From Gemmatimonadota bacterium (GTDB lineage Bacteria; Gemmatimonadota; Gemmatimonadetes; Gemmatimonadales; GWC2-71-9), in the NCBI GenBank assembly GCA_003221985.1, contig QHUQ01000180.1, positions 1 to 7,997 of the forward strand: a DNA stretch of 7,997 nt, given 5' to 3'. The notes under the pieces are model-generated. The model ran no database searches. It was not told where the DNA came from and saw only the letters and a program-made list of their open reading frames with translations. Shown here in pieces: positions 1 to 5,849 of the stretch (the first letter of the stretch is position 1; each line of letters begins with the position of its first letter). A program made the translations under genes and the position numbers.

Positions 1-386
1 TGCTGCGCTACGGCCTCATCCCCGAGCTGGTCGGCCGCCTCCCGGTCACCGTGCCGCTCGACGCGCTCGACGAGGACGCGCTGGTCCGCATCCTCACCGA
101 ACCGAAGAACGCGCTCGCCAAGCAGTATCAGAAGCTGTTCGACCTCGAGGACGTGCGGCTGACGCTCGAGAAGGACGCGCTGAAAGCGATCGCGGCGAAG
201 GCGATGAAGCGCGGCACCGGCGCCAGAGGGTTACGCGCCATCCTCGAAGAGATGATGACGGAGATCATGTTCGAGCTGCCGAGCCGCGATGACGTGCGCG
301 AGGTGGCCATCACCGCCGAGTGTGTCACGTCCGGGCGCGCGCCGCTCCTCGTGACCGAGCGTCCCCGCCAGAAGAAAGAAGCCTGA
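1..386 (+). CDS. clpX: ClpX, ATP-binding subunit of ClpXP protease (3' end only)
   Basis: ClpX is the AAA+ unfoldase that feeds substrates to the ClpP peptidase in the cytoplasm. Only the last 127 codons are visible, read from base 3; the zinc-binding domain, Walker A and Walker B lie off the left edge. What is seen matches the ClpX C-terminus closely: the [12 protein letters not shown] segment (residues 3-14 of the visible part), the [14 protein letters not shown] helix, and the sensor-2 motif [15 protein letters not shown]. The ClpX-typical ELPS segment and a short basic tail ending KKEA follow. The stop TGA (384-386) overlaps the inferred start of the next gene, so the two are probably translationally coupled. 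The family call is secure; nothing odd is seen in the visible part. Confidence 0.95.
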   Translation, partial: LRYGLIPELVGRLPVTVPLDALDEDALVRILTEPKNALAKQYQKLFDLEDVRLTLEKDALKAIAAKAMKRGTGARGLRAILEEMMTEIMFELPSRDDVREVAITAECVTSGRAPLLVTERPRQKKEA

Positions 387-1516
387 TCCGGGTAGCGTTC
401 GTCAGCCACCATTCTCACCTGAGAATGGGCGGGCAACGCAGCATGGCGCTGCTCATCGAACATCTCGACCGACACGTCGTAGAGCCGCTGGCGATTTGCC
501 CTGAGCCTGGTGAGCTCACCGATCATCTCCTCGCGCTGGACTGCCCCGTCGTCCACATCCCGCTGTACCACATCAAGCCACGCACCCTGCTTCCGGTGTG
601 GCGCTCGTCGCGCGCGATCCGCCGGGTGCTGCAGCAGCGTCGCGTCGACATCATCGCACCCGATGCGTCTCGCAACGCGCTCACCTGCGGCCTCGCCAAG
701 CTGGGCACCCCCACGAAACTGGTCTGGTTCATCTGGCAGACCGCGCACTACAGCCTCGACCCGCTGCTCGAGCGATTGGCCGACGGCATGATCGGTGAGT
801 CCAACGACGCCGGTCGTCGCTTCTCACGCCGCGCGCGGCAGCGCGGCAAGTACACGACGATCCGGGGCGGATCGGATCTCCGGCAGTTCAAGCCACCCGC
901 CGGCGGCGACCGCCGCGCCGCGCGTACGGCACTCGGGCTGCCCCACGACCGCTTCATGCTGCTCTTCGTCGGCCAGATAAACCGTCCCAAGGGAGTGCTC
1001 GACATCGTGGACAGCGTGTGCCTGCTGCGGCGCGAGCTCCCGAACGACCGCATGCCCCTGCTGCTGCTCATCGGTACGCCCGATCCCCCGGAGATCCTCG
1101 AAGAGATCGGTCGGCGCTCGGCTGCGGGCGGGGTGGCATCGGACGTCCGCGTGCTCCCGCAACAGCAGCATATCGAGCGCTGGATGCAGGCGACGGACCT
1201 CCTGATCAGCGGGTCCCATCAGGACACCGAGGGCATGTCGCGCGTGCTGCACGAGGCGATGGCATGCGGCGCGGTACCCATCGCGACCGACATTCGTGGA
1301 AACCGCGAGGCCCTGACGCCCGCGACCGGCATCCTCGTCGCGGAGCGCGCGCCCGCGGAGCTGGCCCGCGCCGTGGTCGAGCTTGCCGGCGATCCCGCGC
1401 GCCTCACCGCCATGCGCGCAGCGGCCGCGCAGCGCGCGCGCGACCTGTTCGACGTGAAATCGTACGCGCGCAACGTGACGCGCTTCTACCTGAACGTGCT
1501 GGGACGCGCGTCCTGA
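383..1516 (+). CDS. Glycosyltransferase, GT4-type (GT-B fold)
   Basis: This is a predicted retaining glycosyltransferase that would move a sugar from a nucleotide-sugar donor to an unknown acceptor (glycan, lipid or small molecule). The N-terminal half opens with a Rossmann strand IRVAFVSHH and a Gly-rich loop GGQRS. The C-terminal half has the donor-domain signature [13 protein letters not shown] and the EX7E motif [14 protein letters not shown] (second Glu at 1253-1255), followed by a typical NREAL helix. The length, 377 residues, is normal for the family. I chose CTG at 383 because it begins right at the conserved first strand and overlaps the clpX stop as CTGA. GTG at 320 would add 21 unconserved residues inside clpX, and ATG at 425 would delete the first strand. 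There is only a weak purine-rich SD-like stretch upstream (371-381). Its position between clpX and engB suggests co-transcription but does not reveal the acceptor. Confidence 0.87.
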   Translation: MIRVAFVSHHSHLRMGGQRSMALLIEHLDRHVVEPLAICPEPGELTDHLLALDCPVVHIPLYHIKPRTLLPVWRSSRAIRRVLQQRRVDIIAPDASRNALTCGLAKLGTPTKLVWFIWQTAHYSLDPLLERLADGMIGESNDAGRRFSRRARQRGKYTTIRGGSDLRQFKPPAGGDRRAARTALGLPHDRFMLLFVGQINRPKGVLDIVDSVCLLRRELPNDRMPLLLLIGTPDPPEILEEIGRRSAAGGVASDVRVLPQQQHIERWMQATDLLISGSHQDTEGMSRVLHEAMACGAVPIATDIRGNREALTPATGILVAERAPAELARAVVELAGDPARLTAMRAAAAQRARDLFDVKSYARNVTRFYLNVLGRAS

Positions 1517-2082
1517 GGTTCGTCGGCTCGTTTCCGCGGGCCGACGTGGCCCTCGATCCGCCGCTTCCCGAGGTGGCGTTCATCGGCCGATCCAATGTGG
1601 GCAAGTCGTCGCTGCTCAACGCGCTGGTGGGACGGCGGATCGCGAAAACGTCGGGAACGCCGGGCAAGACGCGGATGTTGAACGTCTTCCTGATCGGCGG
1701 GTCGCACTATTTTCTCGACCTGCCGGGATACGGCTACGCGCGCGCCGGCAAAGCGCAACGCGCGGCGTTCCGGGGCCTGCTCAAGCATGCCTTGCTGCGG
1801 CAGCGGCTGCGCGGCGTCGTCTGGCTGCTCGACATCCGCCATCCCCCCTCGACTGACGATCGGGCGATGCAGGAGGTATTAGTTGAAGGGGAAACCCACG
1901 TGCTCGCGGCGCTGACGAAAGGCGATAAGCTTTCGACTGGACAGCGGCGCACCCGCGAACGCGAGCTGCGTGAGGAGCTGGAGCTGCCGGAGGATCAGGT
2001 CGTGGTGACGAGCACCCGGACCGGCGATGGCATTGCGGAGCTCAAAGAAGCGATAGAAGGCCTGGTGAGAGGAGTGGCATGA
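1513..2082 (+). CDS. engB: EngB/YsxC/YihA ribosome-biogenesis GTPase
   Basis: EngB is a small TRAFAC-class GTPase needed for assembly of the large ribosomal subunit. The 189-residue product has the full G-motif set: G1 GRSNVGKSS, the G2 region SGTPGKTRMLN with its Thr, G3 DLPGYGYARAG, G4 TKGDKL, and a G5-like TSTRTGDG near the C-terminus. The length is close to the usual 190-210. The reading frame extends far upstream, but homology begins only at [12 protein letters not shown], the counterpart of the short leader strand in other EngB proteins. I therefore place the start at CTG 1513, overlapping the glycosyltransferase stop as CTGA. GTG at 1546 is the fallback and would remove 11 residues of that strand. 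A weak GGGA at 1501-1504 could serve as ribosome binding site. The gene is coupled to the next one by an ATGA overlap. Confidence 0.94.
   Translation: MRFVGSFPRADVALDPPLPEVAFIGRSNVGKSSLLNALVGRRIAKTSGTPGKTRMLNVFLIGGSHYFLDLPGYGYARAGKAQRAAFRGLLKHALLRQRLRGVVWLLDIRHPPSTDDRAMQEVLVEGETHVLAALTKGDKLSTGQRRTRERELREELELPEDQVVVTSTRTGDGIAELKEAIEGLVRGVA
2067..2074 (+). promoter_or_regulatory. Shine-Dalgarno sequence for the secreted-protein gene
   Basis: GAGAGGAG ends four bases before ATG 2079. It lies within the last codons of engB and is the best ribosome binding site seen in the left block. Together with the ATGA overlap it supports initiation at 2079 rather than at the downstream GTG 2136 or ATG 2229. 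Confidence 0.6.
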
Positions 2083-2723
2083 CGAGGATGGCGGTTGGGC
2101 GGTTGGGCGGTTGGGCGGTTCGAACTGCTGCGTTAGTGAGCCTTCTAACCGCCAAATCGCCAAACCGCTTAACCGCTCAGGACACGATCCCCCCCGGCTA
2201 CGGCACCCTCCGCCGCGACGACGTCGTCATGCGGTTCAGCACCGGCACGATCGAGATCCAGGTCCTGCCGCTCGACGAGCAGCTGATCCGTCTCCTCGCA
2301 CCCGACACCTACCGCTCGCTCTCCCAGCTCGTGCAGAGTCGGGCCGCCGACATCGCCGATGCCGCCGGCCGCGGCGCAACGCAGAATCCGACTCTGGTCA
2401 TGGTGACGTTTCTCGGCGTCGTCCCCGATGCCCGTTTCAATCCCGAAGACCTCAACATCACGTCCCGCGGCCGGCTGTTTCGCCCGATCGGCATCGTGCC
2501 GCTGTCCCCGACGTGGAGCTCGTTCCAGCTCGATGCGCGGCAGCAGGCGGTTGCGATCTACCTGTTCGAGCCGGGCATCAGCGTCCGCGAGCAGCTCACG
2601 GTCAGCTACCAGGGGCTCGCGACCGACGCCTGGAGCCGCTCGTTGCGGCTGCTCGATCAGGAGCGCGCACGCGTCAAGGCGCGCGCGCAGCTGGACGCGA
2701 AACCCGATTCTGGAGGGACGTAG
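2079..2723 (+). CDS. Predicted secreted protein of unknown function
   Basis: I do not recognise a family for this 214-residue product. It starts with a probable but weak Sec signal: basic residues, a short hydrophobic stretch (AALVSLLTA, residues 17-25) and a likely cleavage after Ala33 in LTAQD, giving a mature protein beginning QDTIPPGYG. The mature part looks beta-rich (FSTGTIEIQVLPLD, TLVMVTFLGVVPD, AVAIYLFEPGISV, QLTVSYQG) and ends in a charged helix of Arg, Glu and Ala with a polar tail. No metal, nucleotide or catalytic motif is evident. The ATG overlaps the engB stop (ATGA) and has a good SD. The oddity is that residues 4-33 are encoded by a palindromic tandem repeat, described separately. 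The 3' end overlaps the convergent lipoprotein gene by 50 bases. A periplasmic or envelope role is inferred from the signal only. Confidence 0.72.
   Translation: MTRMAVGRLGGWAVRTAALVSLLTAKSPNRLTAQDTIPPGYGTLRRDDVVMRFSTGTIEIQVLPLDEQLIRLLAPDTYRSLSQLVQSRAADIADAAGRGATQNPTLVMVTFLGVVPDARFNPEDLNITSRGRLFRPIGIVPLSPTWSSFQLDARQQAVAIYLFEPGISVREQLTVSYQGLATDAWSRSLRLLDQERARVKARAQLDAKPDSGGT
2090..2177. repeat. Imperfect palindrome built of 8-base tandem repeats
   Basis: The left arm (2090-2120) is three full and one partial copies of GGCGGTTG in tandem. The right arm (2147-2177) is four degenerate copies of AACCGCCA (second copy AATCGCCA, third AACCGCTT, fourth AACCGCT). The arms are complementary with about one mismatch or G-T wobble per unit, so a stem of roughly 30 base pairs can form around a 26-base loop (2121-2146). 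The loop contains the only strongly hydrophobic codons of the signal peptide. No second copy of the unit array was seen in the window. The architecture resembles REP/BIME-type or MITE-like intergenic palindromes, but it lies inside a coding frame. No transposase or target-site duplication was recognised. Confidence 0.8.
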
Positions 2724-3378
2724 TCCACCGCACGCCCGCGGAATCCGCGCAGACGACGTTCATGGCCCTCCCCAGTACCAACACGCTGTCACAGCTCAAC
2801 GCCACGAACGCCGCCGACCAGGCGGCGGCCGTGAGTCCGTCCGCGGCGAGCACCGTCACGGACTGCGGGAGTCGCGCGCTGGTGCTGATGGATCCGCTGC
2901 GCCACTCGACGGCTGCCAGCATGCGCAGCGAATTGGCGGGATCGGGAATGCCCACCGAGCGTCGCGTGGCCGGGCCGACCCAGAGGTACTGGGCGCCCAG
3001 GGCGAGCAGCGCGCTGTCGACGGCGGGCGCGAGCACCAGCGCGGCACGGTCGAGCGCGTACCCGGCCGCGAAACTGTCGGCGGCGAGGGGGGGGGCGACG
3101 CCCGTACGTCGGCGCATGTCGCGCGCCGCCGAATCGAGCGCCGCGATCCGCACGCGTCGTTGCAGCAGCGAATCGAGGCGATCGATCGCCTCGTGCGCCG
3201 CCGCCAACGCGCGGGCGACACGCGCGGTATCAGGGCTCCATGCCGCCGCCGACAGCATCGCGCCCAGCTCGGGCCACACGCGTGACACGGCCGGGCGTGG
3301 CTCCGCGCGGCAACTCGCGAGGCTCAGGCAGAGCAGAAGATTGATTCTCAAGTGGGATTGGTGAATATAGATGCGCAT
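2674..3378 (-). CDS. Degenerate ApbE-like lipoprotein (probable pseudoenzyme)
   Basis: ApbE proteins transfer FMN from FAD to Thr/Ser of target proteins in the periplasm and are usually about 300-350 residues. This product is 234 residues from ATG 3378. It has a lipobox LASC (Cys23) after a hydrophobic run, so it is probably an outer-envelope lipoprotein. ApbE likeness is seen in the opening AIDRLDSLL helix (65-72), FAAGYALDRAALVL (103-116), DSALLALGAQYLWVG (121-135), SVGIPDP (141-147) and SVTVLAADGLTAAAW (173-187). Missing are the long middle segment after the first helix, the HxIDPxTG block between SISTSA and SVTV, the Lys of AKGY (Ala here), and the Asp and Thr of the metal-binding AD-x-x-AT motif (TAAAWSAA). 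Catalysis is therefore unlikely. TTG 3351 is an alternative start giving a shorter signal. The 3' end overlaps the convergent gene. It could also be a decaying gene. Confidence 0.68.
   Translation of the reverse strand: MRIYIHQSHLRINLLLCLSLASCRAEPRPAVSRVWPELGAMLSAAAWSPDTARVARALAAAHEAIDRLDSLLQRRVRIAALDSAARDMRRRTGVAPPLAADSFAAGYALDRAALVLAPAVDSALLALGAQYLWVGPATRRSVGIPDPANSLRMLAAVEWRSGSISTSARLPQSVTVLAADGLTAAAWSAAFVALSCDSVLVLGRAMNVVCADSAGVRWTTSLQNRVSRPAARAP
3087..3095. repeat. Nine-base G/C homopolymer inside the ApbE-like gene
   Basis: This is a run of nine G on the + strand (nine C in the gene's sense strand) that encodes the Ala-Pro-Pro-Leu at residues 95-98 of the ApbE-like lipoprotein. Length change by one base would shift the frame. 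It is the longest homopolymer noticed in the window. Confidence 0.85.
3341..3371. promoter_or_regulatory. Candidate divergent promoter patch
   Basis: This is a clear AT-rich pocket in very GC-rich DNA, lying between the divergent ApbE-like and kinase genes. On the - strand TATATT (3369-3364) matches five of six bases of a sigma-70 -10 box, with a weak TTGTCG upstream at 3394-3389. On the + strand TTGATT (3341-3346) could be a -35 with a poor -10 at 3364-3371. If the - strand box is real, transcription would start near 3357 and favour TTG 3351 as the lipoprotein start. If the + strand one is real, the kinase mRNA could be nearly leaderless. This rests on motif matches only. Confidence 0.3.
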
Positions 3379-5524
3379 GGACCTGGTGCGACAACACCCG
3401 CTGCTATTCGCCGCCCTCGCCCTGATCATGCTCGGCGTCGGCGGCGTGCTGTGGCGCCTGCGGCAGCGGTTGCTGCGCTCCGAGCAGGAGCGACGACGCG
3501 CGGCGGAGGAGCTCAATCGCCGCCTGTCCGAGCTGTTCTCGCTGCAGGAGCTGTCGTACGTCCTGTCGGATTCGCTGGAGCTCGATCGCATCGTCGAGCA
3601 GGTGGCGCGCTACGCCGTTCGCTTCCTCGACGCCCAGGGCGCGCTGCTGGCGCTCGTCGGGGAAGGGCCCAACGATCCCCTGCGTGTCGCGGCGGCCGAA
3701 GGTACGCTCGCCGCCCTGCGCGGGCGCAAGATCCCCACGAACGACGTCGGGCTGGTAGCCCGCTCCACCGGGCGTGAGCACCTCGAGCTGGTACGCAATT
3801 CGGGACCCGAGCCCACCGCGATCGTCGGAGACGTTCAGGCAGCCTCCGCCGCCGCGGTGCCGCTGCGCTCGCACGGGGCGGTGATCGGGACGCTCGTGAT
3901 CGCCGACCCGCGCGAAGGCGTGTTCGTCCCCGAGGACATCCGCCTGCTCTCGACCCTCGCGACGCACGCCGCGGTCGTCATCGCCAACGCGCGCTTCTTC
4001 GAGATGGTGCGCCGCGCCAAGGAGCAGTGGGAGACGGCGTTCGACGCCTTGAGCGAAGGGATCGCGGTCGTGGACGACGAGGGCCGCGTGCGCCGGGCGA
4101 ACCGTGCGCTCGCCGACCTGCTGGGTGCGCCGCTGCCCAATGTCGTCGGCGTGCACCTCGGCGCCGCGCTGCTCGGCAAGTCGCACGCGCTGCTCGAGGT
4201 GCTGGACGCCGCCCGGCGCGGCGACCGCCCCGCCCCGCTGATCGCGCGCTCCGAGCAGCTGCGGCGAACGGTCCGCGTCAACGCCGCGCTCATCTCCGGC
4301 GCGACGCCCGAGCAGAGCGTGGTGGTGCTGATCGAGGATGTCACCGAGCAGCAGGCGCTGGAGACGCAGCTCGTGCAGAGCGAGAAGCTGGCCGCGGTCG
4401 GCCAGCTCGTGTCTGGCGTGGCGCATGAGCTCAACAACCCGCTCACGTCGATCGCCGGACTGTCGGAGTTTCTGCTCGAGCAGAAGGAGCTCGGCAAGAA
4501 AGACCGCGGGCACCTGCAGGTGATTCAGGAACAGGCCGAGCGCGCGGGACGCATCGTCCGCAACCTGCTCACCTTCGCGCGCAAGGGATCGGCGGAGCGC
4601 ATTCCCGTGGACCTGAACGACGTGATCCGGCGGACGCTGGCGCTCACGGCATACGAGCTGAAGCTCAAGGACGTCACCGTGGAGCGGGAGCTGAGCGGCG
4701 CGTTGCCTGAAGTGTTCGGCGATCGGCATGGATTGCAGCAGGTCGTTCTCAATCTCGTGACGAACGCCGCGCACGCCGTGGCGGACAATCCCCGCGAGCG
4801 GCCCCGGGAAATCACCGTCTCGACGTGGTTCGACGGCCAGGTGCATCTGCGGGTCGCGGACACCGGGCCCGGCATCTCGGACGAGATCGCGCAGAGCATC
4901 TTTACGCCGTTCTTCACCACGAAGGAGCCGGGCAAGGGGACGGGCCTGGGCCTGTCGATCACGTACTCGATCGTGGAAAGCCACGGTGGGCAGATCTCGC
5001 TCGAACCCCGCGGGCCGCGCGGTGGTGCGGCGTTCCGCGTCGACCTGCCGCCGGCGCCGGCCGACGCCGTGCGGCCGGCACTGACGCCCGTCCACGGCAC
5101 GCCGGCCGTCAACGCCGGGGCGGGGGGCGGGGCGCCGGCGGTGAAGCGCACCATTCTCCTGGTGGACGGCGATCCCGCCGTGCAGCGGACCATCAAGGCG
5201 CTGTTCGCGCGGGACGGTCATGACGTGGAAGTCGCCGGCGATCCGCAGCACGCGCTCGCTCTCGCGCAGCGCGGCAGCTTCGACCTCGTGATCACGGATG
5301 CGCGCGCGATGGCGCCCGGGAAACGCGGCGTGCTGCTGGCGGAGGAATTGGTGACGACGCTGCCGGCACTGCGGGATCGCATCATCGTCGCCACCGGCGA
5401 CGTGCGACCGGCCACGGAGGAGACGCTTGCGCGTCTCGGCGTGCGCTACGTGCGCAAGCCTTTCAACCTGCGCGATCTGCGCGTCGAGGCGGCGCGCTTG
5501 TGGGAGGCCACGGCGCTGTCGTAG
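3371..5524 (+). CDS. Hybrid sensor histidine kinase (TM-GAF-PAS-HisKA-HATPase-REC)
   Basis: This is a membrane-anchored hybrid histidine kinase of 717 residues. In order it has one N-terminal transmembrane helix (about 11-28) with almost no periplasmic part, a charged coiled coil (30-58), a GAF domain (about 60-208), a PAS domain (about 214-325), HisKA with the H-box VAHELNNPLTS (phosphoacceptor His352), and HATPase_c with N box NLVTNAAHAV, G1 DTGPG (497-501), F box FTPFFTTK and G2 GKGTGLGLS. A Pro/Ala/Gly linker (563-591) leads to a receiver (about 593-712). The receiver keeps Asp643, Thr675 and Lys696, but the usual acidic pair reads VDGDP, with Gly at one position, so Mg binding may be weakened. 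Sensing is likely cytosolic through GAF/PAS; the ligand is unknown. There is no clear SD; ATG 3377 is an equally possible start. No dedicated response regulator gene is adjacent. Confidence 0.93.
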   Translation: MRMDLVRQHPLLFAALALIMLGVGGVLWRLRQRLLRSEQERRRAAEELNRRLSELFSLQELSYVLSDSLELDRIVEQVARYAVRFLDAQGALLALVGEGPNDPLRVAAAEGTLAALRGRKIPTNDVGLVARSTGREHLELVRNSGPEPTAIVGDVQAASAAAVPLRSHGAVIGTLVIADPREGVFVPEDIRLLSTLATHAAVVIANARFFEMVRRAKEQWETAFDALSEGIAVVDDEGRVRRANRALADLLGAPLPNVVGVHLGAALLGKSHALLEVLDAARRGDRPAPLIARSEQLRRTVRVNAALISGATPEQSVVVLIEDVTEQQALETQLVQSEKLAAVGQLVSGVAHELNNPLTSIAGLSEFLLEQKELGKKDRGHLQVIQEQAERAGRIVRNLLTFARKGSAERIPVDLNDVIRRTLALTAYELKLKDVTVERELSGALPEVFGDRHGLQQVVLNLVTNAAHAVADNPRERPREITVSTWFDGQVHLRVADTGPGISDEIAQSIFTPFFTTKEPGKGTGLGLSITYSIVESHGGQISLEPRGPRGGAAFRVDLPPAPADAVRPALTPVHGTPAVNAGAGGGAPAVKRTILLVDGDPAVQRTIKALFARDGHDVEVAGDPQHALALAQRGSFDLVITDARAMAPGKRGVLLAEELVTTLPALRDRIIVATGDVRPATEETLARLGVRYVRKPFNLRDLRVEAARLWEATALS

Positions 5525-5835
5525 GCTTCCGACGGCCAACCGTACGTCCCGAGATTTACGGCTCCACCGGGCGCGAACCGCACGCCCTCACGCAACAGCA
5601 GCGCGCGCTGCAACACGGCGCTGTGATCCTGACCCGAAAACGAAATCCGGCCCGCCGCGTTGATGACGCGCCACCACGGCACATCGTTGTCTTCGGGGAG
5701 TGCGGAGAGCGCCCATCCGACCGTGCGCGCGGCGCCGGGCCGCCCCGCGAGCCGCGCGATGATGCCGTACGTCGCCACCCGTCCCTTGGGGATGTGACGG
5801 ACCACGCGGTAGATCCGATGATAGAATGGATTCAC
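5446..5835 (-). CDS. Alkyltransferase-like protein (ATL, MGMT/Ada fold)
   Basis: ATL proteins bind O6-alkylguanine in DNA, flip the base and flag the lesion for nucleotide excision repair; they cannot remove the alkyl group because the catalytic Cys is replaced. The 129-residue product shows the MGMT DNA-binding domain: FYHRIYRVVRHIPKGRVATYG (residues 4-24), ARLAGRPGAARTVGWAL with the arginine-finger Arg37, and PWWRVINAAGRIS (53-65). In MGMT that last motif reads PCHRV and in typical ATL PWHRV; here Trp54 replaces Cys and Trp55 replaces His. I start at GTG 5835, just before NPFYHR, 14 bases after the Nudix stop; the frame upstream is Nudix antiphase. The conserved fold ends near YGWPSEA, and about 26 extra basic, Ser-rich residues follow from sequence antisense to the kinase 3' end. 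It is probably last in the ATPase-Nudix operon. Confidence 0.88.
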   Translation of the reverse strand: MNPFYHRIYRVVRHIPKGRVATYGIIARLAGRPGAARTVGWALSALPEDNDVPWWRVINAAGRISFSGQDHSAVLQRALLLREGVRFAPGGAVNLGTYGWPSEAYDSAVASHKRAASTRRSRRLKGLRT

Positions 5836-5849
5836 AAGGGAGCCCGCTA

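Noticed and set aside
128..748. Open frame on the - strand across the clpX/glycosyltransferase junction
   Set aside because: It crosses two well-supported genes in antisense and shows no conserved motif.
1018..1512. Long N-terminal extension of the engB frame
   Set aside because: The extension is Arg/Ala/Pro-rich sequence lying inside the glycosyltransferase gene; EngB homology begins only at about 1513.
1871..1885. Perfect AGGAGG followed by an out-of-frame TTG inside engB
   Set aside because: No supported coding frame follows, and the bases simply encode the normal EngB segment before the G4 motif.
2090..2177. Possible CRISPR array or intrinsic terminator
   Set aside because: The units are 8 bases in uninterrupted tandem with no spacers, there is no T tract after the stem, and the reading frame continues through it.
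2111..3364. A 417-codon open frame on the + strand
   Set aside because: It overlaps the secreted-protein gene and is antisense to the ApbE-like gene, is low in complexity (Arg/Ala/Ser/Pro), and has no recognisable motif.
3404..5539. A 711-codon open frame on the - strand opposite the kinase gene
   Set aside because: It mirrors the kinase gene almost exactly, is dominated by Arg, His, Gln and Ala, and shows no domain; it is a GC-driven shadow frame.
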